From the NCBI GenBank assembly GCA_019614645.1, contig JABWDB010000009.1:10211501-10275500 (forward strand): DNA of 64,000 nt. Reading direction: 5' to 3'. Made by a program: the position numbers and the translations under genes. Shown piece by piece: positions 39,351 to 50,929 of the stretch; the stretch's first letter is position 1; every line of letters begins with the position of its first letter. Origin of the DNA: Stratiolaelaps scimitus. Its lineage: Eukaryota; Arthropoda; Arachnida; Mesostigmata; Laelapidae. The notes beneath the pieces are model-generated. The model was not told the origin of the DNA. It did no database searches and saw only the letters and a program-made list of their open reading frames with translations.

Positions 39351-40269
39351 AGAGCATGTTCTTAAATCAATAATACCGCCCGTCAAGAGCTGCGTGTGTC
39401 AATGCCTGGGTGTCCGTTGTCCTGTAGTGTTGTCACAATGGCATGGCCAGATGTATTAAATCGGATTGTCTTCGTTAGAATCGTCGACAATCCGGGTTTT
39501 CTTCCACGGCTTGCTGTTCTTCGCGGGAATCATCTCTTCCACGGTCGTTCGTCTTCAGGTAGCAGCGTATTAGCGAATGAAGCGGTGGATGCCCAGTCAG
39601 TTCACCTTGGTGGCGCCTTACCTTCCCTGGCGATCTGCCACCACCGTCGAGCGGTTTGACACATCAGTCTCATCAGTAACCTCACAGTTGAAAAATACAC
39701 AAGATCGGTTCCCGTATGCGTAATCGGTGGGAACCTGTGACATCCGTTAGTGTACGGACCGAACGTAACGAATAACGTCTCCCAAGAAATTATCCCGCGA
39801 AACCGACGTCCCGACGAGGAATATACATTTGACTGTTCATTACGGGCGTAATGATTACTTTACAACTGCAGCAGCAGCAGTGTGAAAAGAAATGAACAAT
39901 TTCAGAGACCGAAACGTGTGCATTCGCTGATGTACTAGGATCGATTGAGGTAGACAATATATATGCATAGACATTGTAGGATACAGGTGAATTGTGTGAT
40001 GTTGCCTGATGACGTGTTGTTTCATGGCTGAGGCAAGGCGGGTGGGGGGACGGTGAGGTCTCTTAACGGTAATAACTCTAAAATGGATGTATTGACTGTG
40101 ACCCACGGCACGCAGCAGTATACACGCCTTGGCTTAATGTGGGGCGAATATCTGTTGTGATGCTTAAACGCAACACCGCGGTGTATGCGGAGCTAATTTT
40201 TCAAATTCATTAATATTCTTTATACTTTGACGCCGGTCGTCCTCGGTCTCTCTCTCTCTCTCCGCTTAT

Positions 40270-40316
<47 letters not shown>

Positions 40317-40616
40317 TGTGCGTGCGTGTATTCATTAATATATTCGTGCTATGTGCCGAGTGTGCGTGAGTAACTAAACACTGATTGTAGCAATGAGACT
40401 AATATGTTGTTTTTGTGATCTATTTCGATAATCCGCGCCATGGGAGCAGGTCGTTATCGAACGTTTCGGAGATGTCAACGCCAAAGAAGCTAACGCGAAC
40501 ATTCAGCAACCTAATCAAGAAGGGCCTCCTGGGTGCCAGTAGCAACAAGGTGGGTAGTCATATATATATATATGTGGGTGTGTGACATGCTCTATTGTCT
40601 AGTGCTGCTGCAATAC

Positions 40617-40647
<31 letters not shown>

Positions 40648-43600
40648 ATACATTTGTCTACCATATATCAGGATAGGCCATACTGCTAAGCGGCTTAAGT
40701 AGATCTGGTGGAATCTGGATATTGGTCACCGTACACATAAGCATTGTAGGCGCTAACTTAGCAATGCTATATTCGCTTGGCCTAGATGGTTAGATTCTTA
40801 CTTCGAAACTCGTGGCAAGACCCAAGTCGAAACACGCTGGTTGTTCACGTATCCGCTAATCACCTATTCTCCCTCTCCCCTTGCAGATGGTTCGTGAAGA
40901 GGCCTCATCACCGCATTCACCTCCCGGAAGCACGCTCCACTTCAGCCTCAGCCGCCACGGCGTAAGTATCTCAACCACCTCTCTGCGACCCCGGTTGGGT
41001 GGCTCTAGTTCATCCGTCCACCATCGTTCATCCATGTCGCTGATGTCAAGCGAATCGTCATCTCCCGAAAACCAGCCACCGTCACCCTTGCCATCCAGCA
41101 ATAATCATAACAACAATACTACTACTACCACTACTACTAATAATAATCATATTAATGACAATAATATTCGGGGAGCTAGCGGGTCCGAGGGATCTGGAGA
41201 TGTCACCGACGGGAATACGAAGGCGGGCGCCAAGCGTAAGAAGGTTGAGGGTGGCTTTGCTCTGCCGGTGGGCCGAGCACCCATATCACCCAAGTGGGTA
41301 AGACGCTCGCTGAGCATCTCAAGGCGAGGTGTAAATGGGAGCAGCAAATCCGAAAAGCTTGATGTGTAGGGTGCACAATCTCTGAAGAACGCGTACGTTT
41401 GCCGCAGAGGACACAGCTCGAGAATAAGTGCTGTGTGTACGTGTGTGTGGGTGTAGCCGTGTGGCGATGTGGTTTGAAGGGGACGGTCTCATTCGTTTCG
41501 CTACGAACGAACTGCTATTTCGAGAACAGGGTTTTGTTCGTTCGAAAATCATAAGACGATAAACACTAGGGCATCATGAAGTTTCTAATAATATTAATAA
41601 GCATAACAGGCAATAATTCTAATAACGATAATAATCTGATCGATTATTAGTATTGTTCGGGGTTGAAACAAGTATATATCATGTTATATGTATGCTAGTA
41701 CTTAATTTCTACAGATTTACTTCTGTGTTGTCGTTAGATAGGCTGCCCGCAAGGGTTGATTGTGAAGTGAGAGAGATAGAGAGAGGGGGGGAGAGAGAGA
41801 GAGGATTGTGATTCCTATGCAAATATATGAAAGAACCAGCCAGCGACCGAACTGTGGCCCGGTGATGCACGTACGAGAGAGTTAACGTATAATTGTTCGT
41901 TTAGGGGCCGGTGACGTCTGCAGGACCACCTGTCGCGTGTCCGCTTTTAGAATGAATAGGTAACCATGCGACAAAATGCTGAACACGGGACTCGTAAGAA
42001 ATGACTGGGTCGGTACGCGACCAAGCCCATCTGTTTACAGCCTAATATTAATAATAATCTATACAACAAAGCATGATGTAGCCTATTCAAACGAGATGAT
42101 GGATGAACCATATCTTTACCTTTCCTGCCTAGTGACCGCCCTCCGATCGCCCTGCTCCCAACCTTCAACGAAGACATTTATAAAGATTTCACTTCCTCTT
42201 ATTAGATCGTATCGTATTTATGAATGTTATCAATTTCCCCGTATGCATATCATAGTGTTTTGTAACACCATCATAATCATAATTGCCACTACCACACTAC
42301 CGCCACCACTACACCATGACCTAGGTAGCGCGTGTCGCGTTAGCAAGAACAATTACCCTTCTACCATAATTAACATACGGCATTACCGCTAACGACGGCC
42401 ACGTTCATACATTTACCTCACCGATGTATCGAGTTACGTCATCACGCTATCACAACACACACGCACACCTACATGCAGAGCAAGCAACGAGCGCACATTA
42501 ACATATCCTATATATATATATCGATAATGGTATATTTATACATTCATCTCATTTTCACTGTCACTCAAACACACGGTGACCCATCCTATCACGGCAATCG
42601 TTCACCGATCGATCACGTGTGATTGCGGACGAATGTGGCCACGAAAGCTGGCTTCCCGTCTCTGTACAAACAGAAGCAGACTGGAAACCGGCTCGGTTGG
42701 CGGACTACGACCTTGTGAAAGAGCGAGAGATTAATTGAGAAAAATAGAGAGACAGAAAAAGAGAGAGTGCGAGCGAGAGAGAGAGAGAGAGAGAAACACA
42801 TCTGAGAAACGGCAGCAGATATGAGCACAATAGCTGTTACCCAGTACCGAGTCGCCGTCGTCGTCGTCTTCTGTAGGGGCCAGTGAGCCCCCCTTCATCG
42901 AATTCTCCTCCTCCTCCAACCCCATCTCCCCCCACCCCCCAGTCTGCGTAAATGACCTTGACTTGACAAGTTCTCGAGTAGTTGTAGCTGCGCGTCTGTT
43001 GGTTGGCTGATTGGCTGTACGTTCTGTGCGATTGACTCGATTGTATCATAATAAGCTTGAATAATATTTGTGTACATATTAAGTTTACCCGAAATTATGT
43101 GTGTGTTCCTTTGCATGCTAGGATCAATATTTCTGTTCACGCGAGTTTAGCATCCTCATGTTCGCTATTGTTTCGTTTTTCCTGAGTTCAGTTTTGTTGC
43201 TGTCGTTGTTTTTGTTGGTTTTTTTTTTGTCTTACTTGCGTTGTCTTGTTCACCCTTCCCCCGGGGGTGATAGGGCTTGCTGCGCAAAAATGAGCTGATT
43301 TCGAAATCGTAATTGATGGTCCAATGACGAATGCTAATAATCCTAATTGACAACTAGGGAACGAACAACAGCCGCGCATAGGATTGCTCAATAGGCACTC
43401 ATAATAATGTTTGAGTGATGTCCGATTTTGAGTGGCGTAGAAAAATTCAGGTCAGGGTCATAAATATCAACAGATTGCATATATATATATATATAGCTCA
43501 ATATGAACACGACGACATTATTGTTTTTTCAGTGGCTCGATACGATCTGCCTTATAATTATTGTTACTATTATCGATCATCGTAGGCGAGACACTGCGCT

Positions 43601-44114
43601 ACGAATTTCTACCTAAACTTTGCCTCCAATCGAATGCTTTGTATCTATTCTCTCTCATTTATTGCTCTCATCCGTCGTCGGGTGACCCACAAGGCTGTCA
43701 CAGGTCTTGCGTTTTCGTTTGCATGTCTGCCTGATGAATGATTGAGTGATTGATGGACACTTTGTGCTCTTGGCCAAGTTCGACAAAGCTGGTAAGGCGC
43801 AGGATTTTTTGAGAAATGAATGAACCCGACAATAAGTTAGGCATGGATTAGCCTCAGCAACAACACGGCAGCCGCTATCGAAAAGCGATGAAGCAGTTAT
43901 GAATGGGCGCATTGTGGTGGGGAAAAATGTAGGGTTTAAACGTACTAAACGTGTATTGCTCTGATTAAGCGGTTGCTTACAAGCGCAGTATTGCTGTAAT
44001 GCGAATTTGGTGTCTGTTAGCTATGTGTTTCGAATCGAATTTCCAAAGGAACCGCTTACTTTCAACGGGGAGGTTTATTCTTGTAAAAAGTAGTGCTCCC
44101 CAAAAACAGTGCTC

Positions 44115-44171
<57 letters not shown>

Positions 44172-45182
44172 TGTGTTCTTTTCCACATCAACCTTTGTGA
44201 TTCTGCTGTTACTTTCGCAACCGTCCGTAAGCATAAACTCTTTTGCATTCGCTCTCCTGTCCCCTTTTTCCTGCTAATCTCTAACCGATAGCTGTACAAT
44301 TTCTGTTTTTTACCATTTTTACCTCCTCTACATTTCTCTCTCTCTCTCTATCTATGTAATTGTTGTTGAATTCGGCGACCCCAGTTGCATTGCACTTATT
44401 GAGCGTTGAGGTGTGGCCACCGTACGCTTGCTATTGCACTCTTTCCATTCTTGTTGTTGTTATTGTTCTGTTTGTTGTTATTGTTGTTGGTGTTGTTGTT
44501 ATTGTTGTTATTGTTGTTGTTGTGGTGGTCTGCCCCACAGGGTGCGCTCCTACCGCGCTGTCTATCGTCGACATCGGCAGCGTCCGTTTCGGCGGCCAGC
44601 GAAGGTTCGGCTTCGTCGTCGTCCAGACTCCTCTCGCTATCTCCACTTAGCCGGCGCATGGATTCTCTTGTCCTCTCGACTTTCTCATCTGTCATAACGC
44701 ACAGCGGCAGCGGCGGCAGCAGCAACAACAGCAACAGAAACAGCCACAACAGTGGCCGTAACGGTCATGGTACTGGTCGCAAGTCAAACTTTCTACAGAT
44801 TGCAGCTGCCACCGCAGACAATGCCACGAATTTCCACCACCTCCACAGCAACAAGTGCTTTAACAACAGCAATATAACAGGCTCGTCCTCAACAACTACA
44901 ACTAGCTCGTCAAGCGCAAGCAGTTCTGCCACCACCAGCAGCAGCAACAGTAGCAATACCACAAGCAGCAGCAGCAGTTGCCACAGTAATGACAACAACA
45001 ACAACAATGGCAAACGAAGTACAGATAACAGCAACGGAAGACAGAAGAGCACCCACTTGAATCAAAACGCCAGCGCCAGTTCGTCCGTAATGGCCCCACC
45101 GCCGCCAGGTGGTCGTGGAGCGATCAGAAACGCGTTTGGAAGGAAGAGAAAATCCGGTGGTGGACACAAACTAAAGACCTAA
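21059..45182 (+). CDS. Ect2: ECT2/Pebble Rho guanine nucleotide exchange factor
   Basis: Coding exons: 21059-21122, 31304-31392, 32290-32512, 32740-33257, 33444-33559, 35909-36076, 36397-37393, 37614-37760, 38101-38273, 38515-38674, 39051-39184, 40450-40549, 40887-40961 and 44541-45182. All phases match, giving 1201 residues. The protein activates RhoA at the cleavage furrow during cytokinesis. Residues about 22-120 match the N-terminal BRCT0 of ECT2. About 168-243 and 262-345 are the tandem BRCTs (VVGPGFLEALWEQ; YENWFYDSI). About 434-670 is the DH domain (LYDTESNYL; LLIRPVQRWPSIL at 630). About 690-840 is PH-like (VTCFLFSHGLEIARKK). A basic TPKKLTRTFSNLIKKG region follows. The last exon is Ser/Asn/Thr-rich and ends in a basic GRKRKSGGG cluster. 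Exon 1 rests on Kozak context and phase. The DH domain carries two insertions relative to human ECT2. Confidence 0.93.
21123..31303 (+). other. ECT2 intron 1 (10.2 kb)
   Basis: It begins GTACAT and ends TTTCAG. It holds no supported gene. Noted inside: a (TA)n tract at 26428-26447, a (GA)n run at 26158-26178, a 20-bp tandem duplication at 24493-24531 and many short spurious frames on both strands. Confidence 0.6.
24493..24531. repeat. tandem duplication of a 20-bp unit
   Basis: ACAATTACCGTACGGATAC occurs twice back to back without mismatch and contains the palindrome CCGTACGG. Confidence 0.9.
31875..32060 (-). mobile_element. tRNA-derived SINE-like element, copy A
   Basis: Read on the minus strand, it starts near 32048 with GAGCTCGGTGGCGTGGTGCA, which resembles a tRNA A-box. 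A B-box-like GGGTTCGGTCCCC follows (plus 31969-31981). After that comes a unique body and a tail that recurs at 50978-51083 and 16530-16590. It lies in ECT2 intron 2, opposite to the gene. No poly(A) tail or target-site duplication was confirmed. Confidence 0.6.
37848..37912. repeat. partial copy of the CT/TA hairpin repeat
   Basis: TTATCGAATAGCAATTCTCT followed by CT and (TA)n, as at 50779, but without the matching right arm. It lies in ECT2 intron 8. Confidence 0.8.
40270..40312. repeat. (TA)n microsatellite in ECT2 intron 11
   Basis: About 40 bp of pure TA preceded by (CT)n. A second (TA)n tract at 40615-40640 lies in the next intron. Confidence 0.95.
40887..41369 (+). CDS. Ect2: ECT2 alternative 3' end (read-through of exon 13)
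   Basis: If the GTAAGT donor at 40962 is not used, exon 13 stays open for another 135 codons to the TAG at 41367-41369, giving a 1123-residue isoform. The extension is Ser-rich with an Asn/Thr run, then a basic AKRKK cluster, and ends KSEKLDV. Its make-up (Ser-rich linker plus basic patch) parallels the tail encoded by exon 14, which suggests real alternative ends and not chance. No AATAAA is obvious directly downstream. Confidence 0.5.
   Translation: MVREEASSPHSPPGSTLHFSLSRHGVSISTTSLRPRLGGSSSSVHHRSSMSLMSSESSSPENQPPSPLPSSNNHNNNTTTTTTTNNNHINDNNIRGASGSEGSGDVTDGNTKAGAKRKKVEGGFALPVGRAPISPKWVRRSLSISRRGVNGSSKSEKLDV
44118..44170. repeat. (TA)n microsatellite in ECT2 intron 13
   Basis: About 52 bp of uninterrupted TA. 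A (TTG)n-rich stretch at 44450-44522 just before the last ECT2 exon serves as part of its acceptor region. Confidence 0.95.
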
Positions 45183-47154
45183 ATGTGAATGGTCCCCACC
45201 AAGTATATGCATATTCAAATGGCTGCCGCAAAACAATGCTGTATAGCGAAATGGGACGGATTTATATCCAATCACTATTTATATATATATATAGAGAGCA
45301 GATCCGTTTCGTCAGCTGAACATCGATCAGACGTATCGACATCATTGCGACACAGCCTTCAATCACATATTGACACAGATCAGTCTGTGTGTGTGTGTGT
45401 TTCTCTCTCGTACTGGAAGCCAATTTAACGATAGTGAAATGATACCATGAAGGCAATTATTCATTATTTGCGTGAGGATGCTCGCCTGAGGAGCCTTTAG
45501 CCTGTTAAAAGATGTCTCCGAGCCCAGAAACAACCAGAGCAGGTCGGGTTTTGTTGAAGGACGCAACAAGTGATCGAGCACAAAAGTGCCAAGACTGTTT
45601 TTCCAATACGGACACACATAGGACCCACTAAGGACAGACATAACGAGACACGTAACGCACATGCAGCCAGAAACACATATTTCCCCTCATATATACGAAC
45701 CATACGCCGCCACACACCCCCACCATTGGCGCCCCAAGCTCCGTGGAATATATATATATATATATAATTTATTGTATGCAACAAAGAAGAAGAAAGGCAG
45801 TGTCTTTCCAAAGGAAATATGACGGAATATGAATAAGTGATTGATTTTTTACGATTCCGTTGTGCATGTGTGTGTGTGTTTGTGCGTATGTGTATTCACA
45901 TAGAAAACGAAACAAGGAAGAAGAAAGCTTTCATATATTTGATTAATATATTCCTGTATGTAGACTGTACGTGTATATTATATAGACGTTTACGTGCTGC
46001 GTATTTCTAGTCGGAAGTGTAACGAAGCAGGGTTTCTGATCCACACGAAGTGGTCAGGTGTATAATGTACGGCTGGAATGATCTAGCCAATTTACTGTGG
46101 TATAAGCGATGCAGACAGAAAACGAATATCGCTCTGCTGCGATAATATTACTAGAATAACAACCCTCATCATCAGTCGACGATAATAGTACCGATTTAGT
46201 AATGGCGGCTTCTATTTACTAGACTTCCCCAACGAATGAAGCCTACTTCGGCATAACCTTGCGAGACTCCCTTTGTCCTTATTATCAACTGGGAGAGTTG
46301 ATCAGAAAGAACGCGAAACAGCATAATAGACTTTTTGTTAAGATGAAACAAAAGGTGCAATATGCCCTTTTCAGACCCCAGACCCCCACCCCCATGCAAC
46401 GGCGACATACGAATCGTCTTGGAACTTCTACAGACGATCTATTTAACGCTTAGCATGAACGTTATACACTACTAGGTGTTTTTTTTGTTAGGTATCGTGC
46501 TGATACCGCTGAGTCACTTGGTCGAAATGTAATCCTGTGACGATCGTGTAGCGACGATAATTAACCTTCAGCGAATGGTGTCACCGCCGTCGCCTTCACC
46601 GTCAGCTACGCTTTTGCCATGACCATAGTTACCAAGATCAAGTAGTTCTGTTATTTTGTTATGTCGTCATTTTCAGCTGGTCTCTGAACCATTTCTCCGT
46701 TCGCGCTCGAGTTCGGTGCCAACGAGTGAGCTCCATGTCGTCGGGAGGAGCTAGACGAAACCAGTCGCCTCTGTATCCCCCACCTCAACAAATGTATAGA
46801 CGACAATATCAATCAATCACGCTGGGGCAACTTTTTTGACCGATACGTGGTCTTGGTTGGACATTGTAGTATAGTATGAGCAGGGTTGATAAAATACTGT
46901 AATTGTGCTACGTAGTGTCCACAGGCGAATCCATCGCGCCCAGACAAGTAAGATAAACGGTGCTGACACTGTTGTTGGATCGATGATGCTAATCAGTACT
47001 TCCGCCGCTCATTGATAAGTCCGATATCCGACCTCATAAGAGCGGGGTGACATTTTTGTTAAGCTCAACGAAGAAAGGACAAAGAACAATTGTATAGTAT
47101 ACACATATGGTGCCAGAAACGATTTTGGGAGCGTATAAGCGATAATCCTACTAA
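45183..47154. other. downstream of ECT2, no supported gene
   Basis: It includes the ECT2 3' UTR of unknown length, (TA)n at 45281-45295 and 45750-45766, a (GT)n tract near 45385 and no convincing open frame. Confidence 0.6.
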
Positions 47155-47484
47155 ATGTATTCATCAAATGGCAGTATTACAAGTGGAAGAAGCCGACCAG
47201 TGCCTTCCATCGACATTCGCTGTATCCTCGAGAATACAAACCTCGACGAAATGTACGCGGCGTCTCGTAGCGCTCGTTGTGTTGCCGGATGTCTCCGTTG
47301 CGATCACCGGCGTTCATCGAACTTAGTCTGCGAGTGCATCATATGTCGACATCAGGCTCTTGTCGAATGTGTATTCGAAATGTACATTCAAATAACAGAA
47401 TCGTTCATCCCTTCGAATGACGGTATTCTTGTCAACGACGAGTCGGCCATATTGCGGAAAGTTTCGGAGAGAGATAGTAATTAA
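47155..47484 (+). CDS. candidate small cysteine-rich protein (unidentified)
   Basis: A 109-codon frame starts with ATG directly after an in-frame TAA and ends TAA. The middle has paired cysteines (RCVAGCLRCDH, then VCECIICRH, then VEC), a spacing that could bind metal or form disulphides. It has no signal peptide. The start context is weak and no polyadenylation signal follows closely. Its length and codon use are only mildly better than chance, so it may be non-coding. Confidence 0.25.
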   Translation: MYSSNGSITSGRSRPVPSIDIRCILENTNLDEMYAASRSARCVAGCLRCDHRRSSNLVCECIICRHQALVECVFEMYIQITESFIPSNDGILVNDESAILRKVSERDSN

Positions 47485-47849
47485 TACAGGACGGTAAATT
47501 AATGAGATGCACGCGGTGTCAGGTGTGGTGAGCGATTATGTTCATTCAAAATGATGTGATATATGAAATTAGCATTTCGTTGAAAGTTGAATGAAAAACA
47601 AATGAACACAGTTTGTACAAATTTGCCAACACCATTAGAGCAGCATATCTGCTAGCCCCGTGTAATGCAATCTTCGAACACTCCGCGAAGGTTGCTTGTT
47701 AAAACACTGAGCATTGCACGTTGTGATCGCAGGATTTTGTGAACACAATTGAGTGGCAAAATTTCGAATCTAGCATGTTCCCTTAAATCGATTTCACGTT
47801 TACACTCGAGGTTGGGTTATCATAATATTTAGGGCTGACGAATATTATC

Positions 47850-47890
47850 TATTGAGCTATATATATAATATATATATATATAGCTCAATA
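47850..47890. repeat. (TA)n palindrome with TATTGAGCTA arms
   Basis: TATTGAGCTATATATA and its reverse complement enclose an AT core and form a near-perfect hairpin. One arm with the same flank recurs at 43485-43504. Confidence 0.8.
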
Positions 47891-48632
47891 TATATAATAA
47901 TTATAATCTGCGTGCGGGCATAATCGTAGTTGAATAAGCACATAGGTATCTGACTGATTGGCGTCACATAAATATGCAATGTGTAATAATTTACTCATAA
48001 TAACAGTAATAATAATATTATTAATTGTAATTACCATTAATAATAATAATAATAATAATGGAATATTTATGACGACAACAGGTGATGTATATGTCACAAC
48101 GCTACAATTTGATACCTTAACGAACGACAATATTCTGCGTAACAGTGGCCATGGTGTGAGTACTATTATCATAATTACTATTACAATTCTGAAAGAGGAT
48201 AAGGCGATTGGCATAATTGCACAAACATGCGAGAGACCAAAAAAACCAACATGAAATCAGTGAAGTCTGTACAAATATGGAATAGGTCCACGCTTGAGAT
48301 GGTAAAATACAGCAAAGACGACATGAGAATATTGCGAACTAATATCTATGATGAGGTGGGTGCGTCGAGCGGCCTCCGGAACTATGTACGCTAATGAGAG
48401 ATACCCGTTACTGTCTCGCCGAAATGGCTGAATAAACTCTGAGCGTGACGGCGAGCCTCGGTGATTGAAAACAATTATTTAGGGCTTCCCAGCTCCAATG
48501 GAAACTTGTATGCAGACGTATACCTCGTTAATTTGTCTGGATTTGGATTTTATGAATCCTATCATTAGCAGTGGATGGATATAGCGTTGAATTCGTACCT
48601 GGCTAGCGCCCAATAGCAGTAGTCATTGCGTA

Positions 48633-48956
48633 ATGACAATATCGCCGTCAAGATATGTCATGGCAGAACGAAAAATATCTTTTTTTTTGTTTGACACTGA
48701 GAATGTCTCCCCTGACGAGGTAACGAATGCTGTCGAACGACGATGTAATGGAGAGCAATGTTTCGTTCAGGAGGGCCCACTGCTTGAAACTGTGACAGTT
48801 ATCACAATGTTACCGAGGCGAAACGGGTCCGAGTTACACATAAGATACTGCTATAGGCTTGACCGAGCGTCTACCATAGCTTCGAGAAAATTTGACGATG
48901 TATTTCAATGGAACGTCTCGTCAGCTCGACTGTTGAAGAGGCTATCCAAACATTGA
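48633..48956 (+). CDS. candidate small protein or last exon (unidentified)
   Basis: The frame has ATG at 48633 and a better start at 48660 (GTCATGG). It ends TGA at 48956, and AATAAA follows at 48987-48992, the expected distance for a short 3' UTR. The product (98 or 107 residues) is not low-complexity: it has mixed charged and hydrophobic residues (FLFDTENVSPDEV, FDDVFQWNVSSARLLKRL) and no signal peptide. A short ATG frame at 48251-48394 just upstream (beginning MKSVKSVQIW, containing GAG|GTGGGT) might be an earlier exon. No family is recognised. Confidence 0.4.
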   Translation: MTISPSRYVMAERKISFFLFDTENVSPDEVTNAVERRCNGEQCFVQEGPLLETVTVITMLPRRNGSELHIRYCYRLDRASTIASRKFDDVFQWNVSSARLLKRLSKH

Positions 48957-48986
48957 TAATCGCACTGTTACGAGTTATTGAATCGA

Positions 48987-48992
48987 AATAAA
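48987..48992 (+). terminator. polyadenylation signal after candidate small gene
   Basis: AATAAA lies 31 bp after the TGA of the 48633-48956 frame, followed by a T-rich run, as expected for a real transcript end. Confidence 0.4.
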
Positions 48993-49678
48993 ATTGGAGT
49001 TTTTTTATATATTTAATTATCTTCATTATAAAATAATAACGGTTAAGTTGGAATTTTGCTTGAATTAGCTGGCCTGTGACCGGTCAGAAACGTCGATCTT
49101 GAGGAGATAACAGGAGACTTGTAAATAATAAATGAATGAGTGAATAATCTCTTCATTTGGATTTTGAATTAATTTTTTGCGCTAGTTAAATAATTGCGCC
49201 ACTGCATGTTGTCTTCCTTGTGAAAGGTGTTGAGATTTTCTACAGTAGAACTTACGATTTAACTTATGCGCTTCAGAAATCACCGTAATTCAATTTGAAA
49301 CTATGAAAACAAATTCGATCGCTCACATAACTTTCAATTCATGCGATAACCGAAAAGGTGCATCCATTGGCGTCAGCCAAGCACCGCACATCCCAGTGAA
49401 ATTTATCTATTATAATCTGAAAAGGAGCCATATACCACCCATTCAAATATATTTTGTATATTCATATTGTACATATCTATTTTGGCCATACATTGATTTA
49501 AGCTCCATGCAAGCAGAGGGCTAACGTACTGTGTCGTACGAGAGCTGCTTGCTGACCATGAGGCTGGCGAATTACAATGTGTTTAATTAAGTCTGTGATA
49601 GCTGGATCTGTTTGACGTCTCGTGTTGCACGTCATAAAATATATAAGCAGTGTAATTTTTCTGTCACAAACGAGAGCA

Positions 49679-49714
49679 AAACTCTCCTGTTGCTGTGAAC
49701 TCTCCTGTTGCTGC
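49679..49714. repeat. tandem 18-bp duplication
   Basis: AACTCTCCTGTTGCTGYG is present twice in direct succession. Confidence 0.85.
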
Positions 49715-50426
49715 GGCACGTGTCAGACCTTCCTAAATCCGGACCCGCCCATTAATTCTTCTCGTTTTGACTTCGCTCATACTAGGGTGTCCCGTAGCCA
49801 GCATATCAACACATAGTCAAGTAAATTCTCCCATGTTAATGTCTCCCCGAACAAAAAAAACAAATAGAGGACGAATTAGCTGGCACCGAATTAAGCAACA
49901 AGCGTCGACAAATTCTAAACGGATCTACCCAGAGCGAATGGAGTGAATCAACAATCGATGAAGCCTAAAGGAAGACGACATGTGGATGAAAGGAACACAG
50001 AAAATACATTCGATTCGAAAGACAAAATACATTCGATTTGAACACAGGTATATATTGCATACGTACAAATATACACGACTTAACATCCGAAAGAGTTGGC
50101 GTCCGCACGAGACGACCCTATTGAATCCAATTTCACAAGCAAATACAGGGTAATATTTGTGCTTTCGTTCAGTACGTACTGCTTTGTCAAGCGGATGCTC
50201 GTTATATTAAATTACGAAGAATAAATAATAAAAATATTTTTTCACGGCATCCATACTCGGAATATAGCGTTTCCACGAGAGTCGTGGGCTCGAATCAAGC
50301 CGAGGGCTGTTGGTACAATCAATAATATTTTTAAGCACCTCCGATCTGATCTATCGAACCATCAGTGGTCTTGCGTAGCAATTAGTTATTCTTAGTTAGA
50401 ATTTGGCTAGCGAAATTCTGGTTTGG

Positions 50427-50789
50427 TTATCTTTCATCCGGCTCAGGACAGCGACTCAGACCCTCCATGAGTATCCTAAAATCGTTCACGGATATTTCGC
50501 TAACAGGACTTAGCACGGGCTGTATCGTCATCATATCATCAGTCATGGGGCCGGGCGTGCTCGAATTGCTCGGAGGTGCCTCGATCCCATACATACTCAT
50601 ATCCTGAGTTTGACGAAGTCTGAAACCAGATTCATCGACAGTTAAATAACAATAAAAACGATTACAATTGTTGTAAACACTGTACACATGTTTCAATGAC
50701 ATATGTACATATAGTGTTAGGTTATGTTTGAAGAGCGTCCCCGTCATATGAGCAGTCACAGTTAATCTATTGGTGAATTATCGAATAGC

Positions 50790-50859
<70 letters not shown>

Positions 50860-50885
50860 AGAGAGAGAGAGAGAATTGCTATTCG

Positions 50886-50929
<44 letters not shown>

